Source: JBMYRH01 sp049602155
GTDB taxonomy: Bacteria; Myxococcota_A; UBA9042; PHBI01; JBMYRH01
Assembly: GCA_049602155.1 (NCBI GenBank)
Contig: JBMYRH010000016.1
Location: forward strand, 71,559 to 135,558
Direction of reading: 5' to 3'
Length of the DNA stretch: 64,000 nt
A program made the position numbers and the translations under genes. The first letter of the stretch is position 1. Each line of letters begins with the position of its first letter. Below, piece after piece: positions 17,274 through 25,237 of this stretch. Below the pieces are notes generated by a model. It was not told the DNA's origin and did no database searches. It saw nothing but the letters and a program-made list of their open reading frames with translations.

Positions 17274-19943
17274 CTAGAACGAGCCGCGGATCCCGATTGA
17301 TGGGATGATCGGGAGCCCATTCACGGGCTCTGGCTCACGGTAATCATACGTGTAATTGATGAACTCAACGTTCTGCTGATTCGTCGCATTTTGGAGTTCT
17401 AAGTACATCTTGAGGGTCCAGGATTCGAAGGTGAACGTCTTGCCGACACGCACATCGAGCTGAATGAAGTCGTCCAGACGGCCCGAGAGCGTTGGGCCTG
17501 CCGGTTTTGGGACGTAGATGTCCGCTGTGCTGTCATAGTAGCCCGGCTCAAGTGGGGTATACGGGTTGCCTGTGGCGTAGCGGAAGCGTGCGCCGATGCG
17601 CCAGCCCCAAGGCAGCTTTACGCCGGCGACGACCGCCAAGACATGGGTCTGGTCGTAGCTGAAGGGGCGCTCCTCGTCGCCTGGTTGGTCCGTCCGTCGC
17701 GAGCTCGACAGCGTGTAGGAGACCCAGCCGTCGAACCAGTCGACGTTCCACTGGGCGAGGAACTCACCGCCGACCACGTAGCCGACGCCGCCGTTATTGT
17801 AGCGTGGCTCATCGGAGCCAAAGCTCGCGCCCGTCGGGCTGACGAGGTCGAACATGTGTTTGTAGAAGCCCTGGATATCGATGGCGAGCATCCCGAGGAT
17901 GTCCTGGCGGTACCCGAGGCTGACATATGCGCCGCGCTCAGGTCCCATGTCTGGGTTCCCGAAGGTCTCGCTGGTCTCGTCAGGCGACGGTGCCTGGTTG
18001 TTGAGGCCCCCTGCGAGCGTCAGCTGACTGCCCGGCGCCACCTCCCAGTTCACGGTGAGCCGTGGGTCGATGGCGACGTTGGTGAAGGTGCCGAGCCAGC
18101 CATTGACCCGGACACCGCCGACGATGTTGAGCTCTGACGTGGGGCGCCACATGGCCTCTGCCCAGAGCGCGACCTCACCGGAGTAGCCGATCTCCTCGGC
18201 CTCGATGACCTCCTGGCTCGCCAGAGGGAGCTGCACCTGGCCCTCTTTGGTTGGCGCGGGGATGCTCGCGTAGACCGCGAAGCGCTGAAGGGTCGCGAGG
18301 ACGCCCGAGCGCAGCGTCAGCTTGTCGACGCCACGCCATGTGACGTGGCTGCGCAGCACCAGCGGGCAAAAGGAGATGTCGATCCCAGTCCCGCCGGGGC
18401 GAATGTCGATGTTCTGCCAACCGCTCATCAAGCCCGCGAAGAGATCTGTTTCCGGGTTGATGGCGTAGTTGAGCGTGCCCTGAATCTGATGAAAGGCTCG
18501 TCCAAAGGAGAACCCGTCAAAGGAGGGGTCCTGGTCAGGGGGCTCTTCGAAGACGAAGGAGAAGAGGTCATCGGAACCAAAGGCGAGCAGGCGCAGGTTG
18601 AAGCGCTCGTTAGGCACGTAGTCCGCCCGCGCTTGATAGTCGTAATAGCGTGGCGCGACGCCGAACCCGAAGCCGCTGTCCTCCGGGATGACCGCCGGCA
18701 AGATGGCGTCGATATAGCTGCGTCGGAAGGCGGCCCCGATGCTCCAGTGGTCGCTCACGGGTGCGGTGATGAGCGCCGCAGTGTGGAAGACGTTCACGTC
18801 CAAGTGACCGTGGACGCCGTCGGTCTTGATGTCCCCGAGGGTGACGCCGAGGAAGCCGCCTGTCGCGTTGCCGAACTCGACGGAGAAGCCGCCAGCGCGG
18901 TAGTCGATGTCTCGGATCCACTCGTCTTGCAGGACGGAGTAGAGGTTGCCGAAGTGGTAGACCTGAAAGAGCGGCATACCGTCGATGTAGAACTTGGTGT
19001 CCTCCGGAGCCGAGCCACGGATGATCAGCGCCCCTGCGCCAGGGCCGGCGGATGATGGACGCGCGACGCCAGGGAGGGCCTCGAGCACTTTGAGGGGGTC
19101 GCCCGAGGTGCCGGCGACCTCTCGGGCTTGCTCTACCGGGATCAAGATGCGGCTGGCGTCCGCGGTCTTCCCGCGGGCGACTGTCCGGTAGCGTGCCGTC
19201 GATTTGGGTTCGAGGCGAATCGTCACCTCGTCGGTGGGCACCGTCACGTCAAGGCGGGCCTCCAGATAGTCGTACCCAGGGACGACGAGGGAGGCTTTCC
19301 CTTCGGTCATGTCCTCGATGACGAAGCGACCGTCAGCGTCACTGATCGCCTGAAGCTCCGTGCCTTCGACGAGGACGGTGATGCCCGCCAAGGGCTTCCT
19401 GCTACCTTTCTCGAGGAGCACACCCTTTAGGCTGACTGTGGGGACCTCGGGCTCAGGCTCAGGCTCGGGCTCAGGCTCGGGCTCAGGGGTCCCGACGGTG
19501 TAGGGCAAGGCGACGCGCACCGCGATGGGCTCGCCATCGCGGAGGGCAGGTTGAAAGGTCAACGTTGCCGCCGTCTTGACGACCGCGGCGTCCCACGGGT
19601 CTCCAGCGCCCTCAGCGACGACGACGTCACTGACCGTGCCGTCGATCCCGATCGTGATCTGCACAACGACACGCCGGAGCCCTTGGTCCGTGGGGAGCCC
19701 CTCGATGACAGGGAGCTCACCGATGAGCTTCGGTGGTACGACCCCGACGGTGGAGCGGGCATCCCTCTCTGCGGCGCCCTCGTCTTTCACCGCGTCTTCT
19801 TTCGCCGCGTCTTCTTTCGCCGCGTCTTCTTTCGCCGCGTCTTCTTTCGCGGGACCGGGCTCTCCAAGGGGCGGGTCTTCGGCGTACGCAGACGTCGCCC
19901 CGAAGAGGCTCAGTGCGAGGGTCATTGTCAGGAGGCGGTTCAT
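17274..19943 (-). CDS. TonB-dependent outer-membrane receptor with TonB-C-like and carboxypeptidase-regulatory domains
   Basis: An 889-residue protein with signal peptide (about 1-21), a KEDAA repeat region, a TonB C-terminal-like domain (about 75-150, VVVQITIGIDGTV and LTFQPALRDGEP), a Pro-Glu linker, a carboxypeptidase-regulatory/beta-sandwich domain (about 165-245), a plug (LEALPGVARPS, FYIDGMPL) and a beta-barrel ending in Phe. An N-terminal TonB-C domain on a receptor is typical of myxobacterial-type proteins. The gene overlaps the upstream lipoprotein gene by 4 bp, so the lipoprotein is probably a partner in uptake. The ligand is unknown; the cluster around B12-related genes makes a cobamide or haem conceivable but unproven. 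Confidence 0.87.
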   Translation of the reverse strand: MNRLLTMTLALSLFGATSAYAEDPPLGEPGPAKEDAAKEDAAKEDAAKEDAVKDEGAAERDARSTVGVVPPKLIGELPVIEGLPTDQGLRRVVVQITIGIDGTVSDVVVAEGAGDPWDAAVVKTAATLTFQPALRDGEPIAVRVALPYTVGTPEPEPEPEPEPEPEVPTVSLKGVLLEKGSRKPLAGITVLVEGTELQAISDADGRFVIEDMTEGKASLVVPGYDYLEARLDVTVPTDEVTIRLEPKSTARYRTVARGKTADASRILIPVEQAREVAGTSGDPLKVLEALPGVARPSSAGPGAGALIIRGSAPEDTKFYIDGMPLFQVYHFGNLYSVLQDEWIRDIDYRAGGFSVEFGNATGGFLGVTLGDIKTDGVHGHLDVNVFHTAALITAPVSDHWSIGAAFRRSYIDAILPAVIPEDSGFGFGVAPRYYDYQARADYVPNERFNLRLLAFGSDDLFSFVFEEPPDQDPSFDGFSFGRAFHQIQGTLNYAINPETDLFAGLMSGWQNIDIRPGGTGIDISFCPLVLRSHVTWRGVDKLTLRSGVLATLQRFAVYASIPAPTKEGQVQLPLASQEVIEAEEIGYSGEVALWAEAMWRPTSELNIVGGVRVNGWLGTFTNVAIDPRLTVNWEVAPGSQLTLAGGLNNQAPSPDETSETFGNPDMGPERGAYVSLGYRQDILGMLAIDIQGFYKHMFDLVSPTGASFGSDEPRYNNGGVGYVVGGEFLAQWNVDWFDGWVSYTLSSSRRTDQPGDEERPFSYDQTHVLAVVAGVKLPWGWRIGARFRYATGNPYTPLEPGYYDSTADIYVPKPAGPTLSGRLDDFIQLDVRVGKTFTFESWTLKMYLELQNATNQQNVEFINYTYDYREPEPVNGLPIIPSIGIRGSF
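19791..19850 (-). repeat. Four perfect 15-bp tandem repeats in the TonB receptor gene
   Basis: Four exact copies of a 15-bp unit (19791-19805, 19806-19820, 19821-19835, 19836-19850) encode the KEDAA repeat just after the signal peptide of the receptor. Copy-number change would keep the frame. Confidence 0.9.
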
Positions 19944-20770
19944 GGGGCCTCCGTGATGGTCATCGTGTGCTGGAGCCAGCCGACGCCACCTCCTGGATCG
20001 CGGACGATGACCGTCAGGGTCACGTCCCCCGCGTCGTCGGGCGCGGTGAACGTGGACGGGTTCCCCTCATTGGTTCGCCAGGGGTCGAAGCGTCCGTCCG
20101 TGGCGAAGTAGGTGACGACGCGCCCGCCTTCGCCGAAGGGGTCGGTGAGCGTGGGCACCACGACGAGCTCCTCTCCGGCGGCGACGGTGGAGGGTAGCGC
20201 GGTCTCGGCGTCCTCGGAGGACAGCGCTGTGATCGCAGGGTTGTCTATGACGTCGCCCGTTGCGATCTGGGCGATGGTGTTCAGGGCACCACCGTCGGGT
20301 TCATCGTCGATGCGCATCCACATGCGGAGGGGGCAGGTGCCGTCCACGCAGGCGCCCAAACCGTAGCAGTCTGCGTCCGTTGTGCACTCAGGGAGCGGGA
20401 TCTCAGGGAGAGCGAACGTGACCTCGTGTGGCGCGTCCTCAGTGCCCGACCCAAGGGGCAGCGCGGTCTGAAGGAATGCCGGCAGATCTGGGACGTCCTC
20501 GGCCGAGCAACGTACGCCCTCCTCTTCGGTCGTCCACGGGAGGACACACGCCTCGAGGGTGAGCGGCGTCGTGCTGAGATCATGCCCCAAGATGACGGCG
20601 GTCTGAGGCGACCCCGGCTGCAGCACACGCGGGGTGAACTGGACGGCGAGGATTTGCGGTCGCTCCAAAGTCGATGGCGAGTCCATCGCCTCGTCACAGG
20701 CCGTGCCGACCAATGTCAGGGCCATGAGGGCCCCGATGAGGGTTAGGCGGGAGAGGAAGTCTGAGGACAT
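19940..20770 (-). CDS. Hypothetical lipoprotein coupled to the TonB receptor
   Basis: The start is ATG 20770, where a GGAG ribosome site and a lipoprotein signal begin (MSSDFLSRLTLIGALMALTL, lipobox GTAC at Cys25); the open frame extends upstream to 20857 but that extension is Arg/Pro-rich and unlikely. The 276-residue product has a beta-sandwich look (ILAVQFTPRVLQPGSPQT; a final FTAPDDAGDVTLTVIVRDPGGG segment as in Ig-like or PKD domains) and a central Cys-pair region. Its stop overlaps the receptor start (ATGA), so the two are made together. A surface or periplasmic substrate-binding partner of the receptor is likely; no family is recognised. Confidence 0.7.
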   Translation of the reverse strand: MSSDFLSRLTLIGALMALTLVGTACDEAMDSPSTLERPQILAVQFTPRVLQPGSPQTAVILGHDLSTTPLTLEACVLPWTTEEEGVRCSAEDVPDLPAFLQTALPLGSGTEDAPHEVTFALPEIPLPECTTDADCYGLGACVDGTCPLRMWMRIDDEPDGGALNTIAQIATGDVIDNPAITALSSEDAETALPSTVAAGEELVVVPTLTDPFGEGGRVVTYFATDGRFDPWRTNEGNPSTFTAPDDAGDVTLTVIVRDPGGGVGWLQHTMTITEAP

Positions 20771-20853
20771 GGAGGGCTCCAATCGTAGGCAACGAGGCGG
20801 CTTGGGCGGGCGGGTCGACCTGGTCGGGCGACGCCGTGAAGGCGGCTGGGGCG

Positions 20854-21510
20854 TCATGATGACGTCTTTTTCTGCTCAGTGTCACGTTTGAAAGATTGAT
20901 TTTCACGACGCGTTTGAATGAACCAGATCGCCACGACGATGCTCACCAACACCGTCATGAACAGCATGTAGCGGCGAAACCATACCAACGCATACTCCAG
21001 CTGGAAGCCGAGGGCGGCGCCAATCCCGACGACAGCGAGCATCCAGAGCACTGCAGATGTGAAGGCGGCCGCTGTCACGCGACCGACCGGCAGCTTTGAG
21101 GTCCCGGCGACGACAAAGAGGACCTGCCGGATGGGGGGCAAGAAGCGGTTGAGGAGGATGTACCAGGTCCCGTGGCGCTCAAATCGGGAGGTCAAGGTCT
21201 CGACCCAGGCGACCACTGCGGGGCGCCGAAAGAGCTGATGCAGCCATGTGTCGTGGACCGTGGAGACCATATAGCGTCCGACGGCGTAGTCGAGCATCCC
21301 GCCGAGGGTCGAGCCGACGGCGCCCGCGAGGATCAGAGGCAGGACAGGGCGCTCAGCGGCGGAGTTGACGACGGCCAGCAGGGTCGGGATGAGTTCCGAG
21401 GGCAAGATGGGGATCAGGTACTCCAGGAAGGTGGCCGCCGCGAGGACGCCATATCCGGTGACCGGATCCTGCTGCTCCGCCCAGGCGATGAACGAGGCGT
21501 GGTCGATCAT
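20854..21510 (-). CDS. DedA-family membrane protein
   Basis: A 218-residue inner-membrane protein of the DedA/SNARE-associated family, which includes undecaprenyl-phosphate and phospholipid flippases. Family landmarks are the re-entrant segment with a conserved acidic residue (FLEYLIPILPSELI), the glycine-rich GSTLGGMLDYAVGR region and the RFLPPIRQVLFVVAGTSKL motif with its essential Arg. Length is normal. The start overlaps the stop of the cytochrome gene by 4 bp (ATGA), so expression is tied to that of the cytochrome and the B12 regulator. The reason for this coupling is not evident. Confidence 0.9.
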   Translation of the reverse strand: MIDHASFIAWAEQQDPVTGYGVLAAATFLEYLIPILPSELIPTLLAVVNSAAERPVLPLILAGAVGSTLGGMLDYAVGRYMVSTVHDTWLHQLFRRPAVVAWVETLTSRFERHGTWYILLNRFLPPIRQVLFVVAGTSKLPVGRVTAAAFTSAVLWMLAVVGIGAALGFQLEYALVWFRRYMLFMTVLVSIVVAIWFIQTRRENQSFKRDTEQKKTSS

Positions 21511-22697
21511 GGTCCCTCCCCGTCCTCTGGTTGAACAGAGATCTGGCGCTCATAGAGCGTCATGACCAGGTCGTCTTCGGTCATCCCAGCGGCTTTGGCC
21601 ACCGCGTGCTCGGGCTCCCACAGGATCCACCTCACCACCGCCCTGACCTGAACTGTCTGCCTCGGCAGAGGTCCCGAGATCTCCAAGGTCATCGGGCGCC
21701 GCTCTCTTGGGAGCAGGGAGGTGTCCGAACCAGGCACTTCGACCAACGTGTGGAGGTCGACGACCCGCTGGAGGACTTGCCGATCTTCGGCCAAGAGCGC
21801 CCCCGTGCCATCGACAGCCTCGAGGACAACGTGGAGAGCCCGGTGCGGCTCGGCCGTGGGCATCCGATGGCCTGTGCCGTTGATGAGGGTCAGGGTGGCC
21901 TGTGCCCCCGTGGCTGCGTCCGCGCTCAGCGCCAGGTCCTCGACCTGCGCCCCCTCACGCACGAAGTCGATCTCGTAGGGGCCGCGGAGCGCATGACTGT
22001 GCGCGGGCCGCGGTGGCGCCCCTCTCGCGGCAGGTCGATCTGCGACCGCGGGCATGTGACAGTCGACGCAGTTTTTGTCACCTCCGGCGGCGCGGTAGGT
22101 CTCCCACTCGGCGAAGGTGTCCATGAGCGGTCTATCGAGGGTGCCCAGCGCTTGGAGGTCCATGCTGTGACACGGTCGACATGTCGCCTCCGTGCCTAAG
22201 GCCTTGTTGACGGTGACCGGGTGAGGCGCCAGGGCCGTCTCAAAGGTGCCGACGATCGCCCCGTCACGTTGATGGCAGGCGACACAGGTCACGCCCTCAT
22301 GGCGCAACCCCTCAACGTGCCGCGGGTTCGGGGCTGTCCGCGGCGTCAGCGTCGGCCACACCGCCCACAAGCCGCTGGTCGTCTCTGTGCGTTGCTCCAC
22401 GAGCGGGGCATGACAATGGTCGCAGAAGTACGGGGCCCCGTTGGCCTCGAGGTCTGCGACATAGAGGGGGTCCGTCGTCGCCCGACCATGCCCTGTACCT
22501 CGCCACTCTTCAGCGATGGTGACATGGCAGCCTCCGCAGGCTGTCGCTGAGAGGCTGCCCACGCCGTCGACGGGGTCCATCGGCGCGAGCAGAGGCGGCG
22601 TCACCTCATGATAGACCCATTGGTTCACGAACTCGTAGCCGACGCCGAGCCCCAAGAGGGCGATCCCCAAGATGATGAGCCGGGTGCGTCCGCTCAT
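21507..22697 (-). CDS. Membrane-anchored pentahaem cytochrome c
   Basis: Chosen start 22697, which gives an N-terminal membrane anchor (LIILGIALLGLGVGYEFV) and a 4-bp overlap with the regulator stop; a longer frame to 22778 lies wholly inside the regulator gene. The 396-residue protein has five CxxCH haem sites: C54-H58 (CGGCH), C92-H96 (CDHCH), C138-H142 (CVACH), C173-H177 (CRPCH) and C210-H214 (CVDCH), then a beta-rich C-terminal half without haem motifs. The arrangement is like periplasmic multihaem electron carriers of the cytochrome c554/NapC-NrfH-associated kind. It would carry electrons at the periplasmic face of the inner membrane; donor and acceptor are unknown. Confidence 0.9.
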   Translation of the reverse strand: MSGRTRLIILGIALLGLGVGYEFVNQWVYHEVTPPLLAPMDPVDGVGSLSATACGGCHVTIAEEWRGTGHGRATTDPLYVADLEANGAPYFCDHCHAPLVEQRTETTSGLWAVWPTLTPRTAPNPRHVEGLRHEGVTCVACHQRDGAIVGTFETALAPHPVTVNKALGTEATCRPCHSMDLQALGTLDRPLMDTFAEWETYRAAGGDKNCVDCHMPAVADRPAARGAPPRPAHSHALRGPYEIDFVREGAQVEDLALSADAATGAQATLTLINGTGHRMPTAEPHRALHVVLEAVDGTGALLAEDRQVLQRVVDLHTLVEVPGSDTSLLPRERRPMTLEISGPLPRQTVQVRAVVRWILWEPEHAVAKAAGMTEDDLVMTLYERQISVQPEDGEGP

Positions 22698-23500
22698 GTG
22701 GCGAGCCGCTGGTAGAGGAGCCTGTGTAGGGCCTCGAACCGGCGCACTCGGATGCCGTGCTTCGGCACACTCGGCCACGCGCCGCCACCACCGAGGATGA
22801 GCATCGTGCCGTAGGGCTCAGTGAGCGCCTCGAGCTGCGCGCACTGGAGTGCGAGGTCCTCGGGATCGTGCGCGAAGGGTGAGGCGGAGACTGCGACCAG
22901 ATCGATGTCTCCACCGGCCAACGCCCCTTTAAGCTCCATGATAGGCGTCCCTCGTCCGCACCACTGACTGGTCCAGCCTACTTCACGGGCGCAGAGCTCC
23001 ACCAGCACGAGGCCCAGTGTATGCTCTTCGCCCTCGGCCGTGAGCAAGAGGACGTGCCTCCCCTGGGTTTGCGTGGGGATCGCCTCCATGACCAGGGTCA
23101 GCCCTCGAACGAGGCGCTCGGATGCGGAGTGCTCTTCAATGATCGACAGCTCGCCCTCGGACCAACGTCTGCCGATCTCAGCCAAGACCAGCCCGAGCTC
23201 CCGCGCGACGCGCCACCATGACCCGAGTCGGTGGCGCGCGCTGTATAGCGCCCCGGCGACTTGGTGGGCGCCACCGCCACCGAGGAGCGTGTCGATCCAC
23301 TGCGCGGTCTCAGTCTGAGATAGGTTCGTCGCCAGCGCCCTACTCGCGTGCGCCACCAACGCAGAACGTTCAAATCGACGATGACCTCCCGCTGTTCGGA
23401 CACAGGGGACGATTCCCTGATCCGCCCAACGTTTAATCGTCGAGACCCCAACGTTCAGGAATTCAGCCGCATCGGCGCTTGAGAGGCGTTCTTCGCTCAT
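22694..23500 (-). CDS. CarH/LitR-like MerR-type regulator with B12-binding photosensory domain
   Basis: A 268-residue protein. Residues 6-50 are a MerR-type winged helix (SSADAAEFLNVGVSTIKRWA; GGHRRF). Residues about 75-140 form the helical cap and residues about 145-265 the cobalamin-binding Rossmann domain. The light-sensing signature W-x9-E-H is complete (W113, E123, H124), and the lower axial His is H160 in GEEHTLG. Thermus CarH uses a second His next to the Trp for its light-induced bis-His state; here that position is Ser114. The protein should hold adenosylcobalamin, bind DNA as an oligomer in the dark and let go in light. It heads a leftward chain with the cytochrome and DedA genes and is divergent from two B12-dependent radical SAM genes. 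Confidence 0.88.
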   Translation of the reverse strand: MSEERLSSADAAEFLNVGVSTIKRWADQGIVPCVRTAGGHRRFERSALVAHASRALATNLSQTETAQWIDTLLGGGGAHQVAGALYSARHRLGSWWRVARELGLVLAEIGRRWSEGELSIIEEHSASERLVRGLTLVMEAIPTQTQGRHVLLLTAEGEEHTLGLVLVELCAREVGWTSQWCGRGTPIMELKGALAGGDIDLVAVSASPFAHDPEDLALQCAQLEALTEPYGTMLILGGGGAWPSVPKHGIRVRRFEALHRLLYQRLAT

Positions 23501-23511
23501 CTTCTAGGCGT

Positions 23512-23601
23512 AAACGATTTGGACGTTTTTTCCAAGGGATGAAAAACGGTTTGGACGGTGTTGTTCGATGCGTCGAACGCGCTCTCGGTGACGTTTTTTC
23601 C
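23512..23601. promoter_or_regulatory. Direct-repeat operator region between the B12 regulator and the radical SAM operon
   Basis: Two 14-bp direct repeats, AAACGATTTGGACG (23512-23525) and AAACGGTTTGGACG (23544-23557), differ at one base and are 32 bp apart, about three helical turns. A second element GACGTTTTTTCC occurs exactly at 23522-23533 and 23590-23601. Between them GTTCGA/TCGAAC (23563-23578) forms a palindrome. CarH-type regulators bind direct repeats, so this is the likely site of autoregulation and control of the divergent operon. Confidence 0.5.
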
Positions 23602-23627
23602 GTCCCAGCGGCCACTATTTCTGAGTC

Positions 23628-23657
23628 TTGACACGCTCTTTTTGAAACGACCATACT
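23628..23657 (+). promoter_or_regulatory. Sigma70-type promoter of the radical SAM operon
   Basis: A perfect -35 hexamer TTGACA (23628-23633) is followed after 18 bp by CATACT (23652-23657), four of six matches to TATAAT. Transcription would start near 23665, about 55 bp before the ATG at 23721. The repeats upstream of it are well placed for regulation. Confidence 0.55.
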
Positions 23658-23720
23658 CCCCGCACCGGCGTTTCCTTAACGACTGGTGGGCCAAATGTTC
23701 GTTAGCTTGGTGAGGATTGC

Positions 23721-25220
23721 ATGAAGATTCTGTTGGTTCAGCCCGCGCCCTTTGAGCCTGGCCGCTTGGGGTTGGAGAACGTCATTTGGCTCTCCGAGCC
23801 AGTGGGGTTGACCTCGATCGCCGCGATGGTGCCGGACCACGACGTCCGCATCATGGACATGCGGCTCGAAGAGGACCTCGCTTACAACCTGATGCTGCAG
23901 GAGTTTCAGCCCGACCTGGTGGGCACGACGTCGATGACGACGGACTGCTATCAAGCCAAGGCGCTGATGCACATTGCGAAGAACACCCTCGGGGACTCGT
24001 GCTTTACCATCGTGGGTGGGCATCACCCCACGCTCGCGCCGTCCGACTTCTATGAGGATTGCGTGGACGCGCTCTGTATCGGTGAGGGTGAGGACACGTT
24101 CCGGGAGCTGGTCGACCACCTCGAGGGCGGGGGATCGTTCCGGGAGCTCGACGCGATCCCTGGGCTCCGCTACCGAGATTCCGCGAACACGTGGGTTCAG
24201 TCCTCTAAGCGCGGTCAAGAGCGGGACTTAGACACGTTCCCGGTGCCCGCACGGCACCTCATCAAGAAGTACAGCGGCGACTACTTCTTTACGGTCGCGA
24301 ACCCGATGGCGTCGATGGCGACGAGCCGGGGGTGCAGCTTCGACTGCAACTTCTGCGCGATCTGGGAATTCTATGAGCGCCGCACGCGCTACCTGAGCGC
24401 GGAGGCCATCTGTGACCAGCTCGAGCAGATCGAGGAGCCCTTTGTCTTCTTCCTCGACGACAACTTCCTGTCGAAGAAGGCGCGCCTCGAGGCGCTGGCG
24501 GCGGAGATCAAGCGCCGCGGCATCAAGAAGTACTGGGGGACTCAAGGGCGCACTGACTTCATCGCGGACAACCCGGAGACGATGAGGCGCCTCAGGGACG
24601 CAGGCCTCATCATGGTCCTCAGCGGCTATGAGTCCAACGACGAGAACGCCCTCGACGCGTTGCTGAAGCGCAACACGGTCGACCAGAACAAGCGCGCCGC
24701 TGTGATCATGCGGGACTTGGGGATCATCTCGACAGGCATCTTCATGATCCGCCCCGAATTCGACGAAGCCGACTTCGACACGCTCTACAACCACATCAAC
24801 GAGCTTGGAGTGGCGATGCCGCTCGTCACCGTCTACACGCCGCTGCCGGGCACTCAACTCTTCAAGCAACGCAAAGACGACCTGCTAACGCGGGACTCCA
24901 GGCTCTTCGATCTGCTCCACTCCGTGCTCCCGACCAAGCTCCCTCGCAGACGCTTTTACGAGAAGCTGGCCGAGTACAACCAAGCGGTATGGCCGTCGTT
25001 TGAGAAGGGGACTTGGGCCGCGATTCGTCGTAGACCGGCCTTCTTCTGGAAAGCCCGAGAGGGGACACGGAAGTTCATCAAGAAGGCGAACAACTACCGA
25101 CGTATCGTGGAGGACGCCGAGAGCCATCTCCGGGACGAGATCGGCATCATCGCCCCCGATGTCATCGCCACCCCGGCGGAGCTCAATAAGCCCTTTGTCA
25201 CGCTCTCGAAGACGGCGTAA
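23721..25220 (+). CDS. B12-binding-domain radical SAM protein (HpnR-like)
   Basis: A 499-residue enzyme with an N-terminal cobalamin-binding Rossmann domain (about 1-140, MKILLVQPAP, GGHHPTLAPSDF) and a radical SAM core whose [4Fe-4S] ligands are Cys205, Cys209 and Cys212 (SRGCSFDCNFC). The segment after the cluster (FVFFLDDNFL) and the C-terminal helical part match the subgroup that includes the hopanoid C-3 methylase HpnR and related lipid or natural-product methylases. It should use SAM plus methylcobalamin to alkylate or rearrange an unactivated carbon. First gene of a three-gene operon (17 bp to the next). Naming it HpnR would go beyond the evidence, because no hopanoid gene is in view. 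Confidence 0.85.
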   Translation: MKILLVQPAPFEPGRLGLENVIWLSEPVGLTSIAAMVPDHDVRIMDMRLEEDLAYNLMLQEFQPDLVGTTSMTTDCYQAKALMHIAKNTLGDSCFTIVGGHHPTLAPSDFYEDCVDALCIGEGEDTFRELVDHLEGGGSFRELDAIPGLRYRDSANTWVQSSKRGQERDLDTFPVPARHLIKKYSGDYFFTVANPMASMATSRGCSFDCNFCAIWEFYERRTRYLSAEAICDQLEQIEEPFVFFLDDNFLSKKARLEALAAEIKRRGIKKYWGTQGRTDFIADNPETMRRLRDAGLIMVLSGYESNDENALDALLKRNTVDQNKRAAVIMRDLGIISTGIFMIRPEFDEADFDTLYNHINELGVAMPLVTVYTPLPGTQLFKQRKDDLLTRDSRLFDLLHSVLPTKLPRRRFYEKLAEYNQAVWPSFEKGTWAAIRRRPAFFWKAREGTRKFIKKANNYRRIVEDAESHLRDEIGIIAPDVIATPAELNKPFVTLSKTA

Positions 25221-25237
25221 GGCGCGGAGGAATTACG

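Noticed and set aside
23501..23720. Possible cobalamin riboswitch before the B12-linked radical SAM operon
   Set aside because: The B12-box sequence and its expected folding are not visible; the repeats there look like protein-binding sites.
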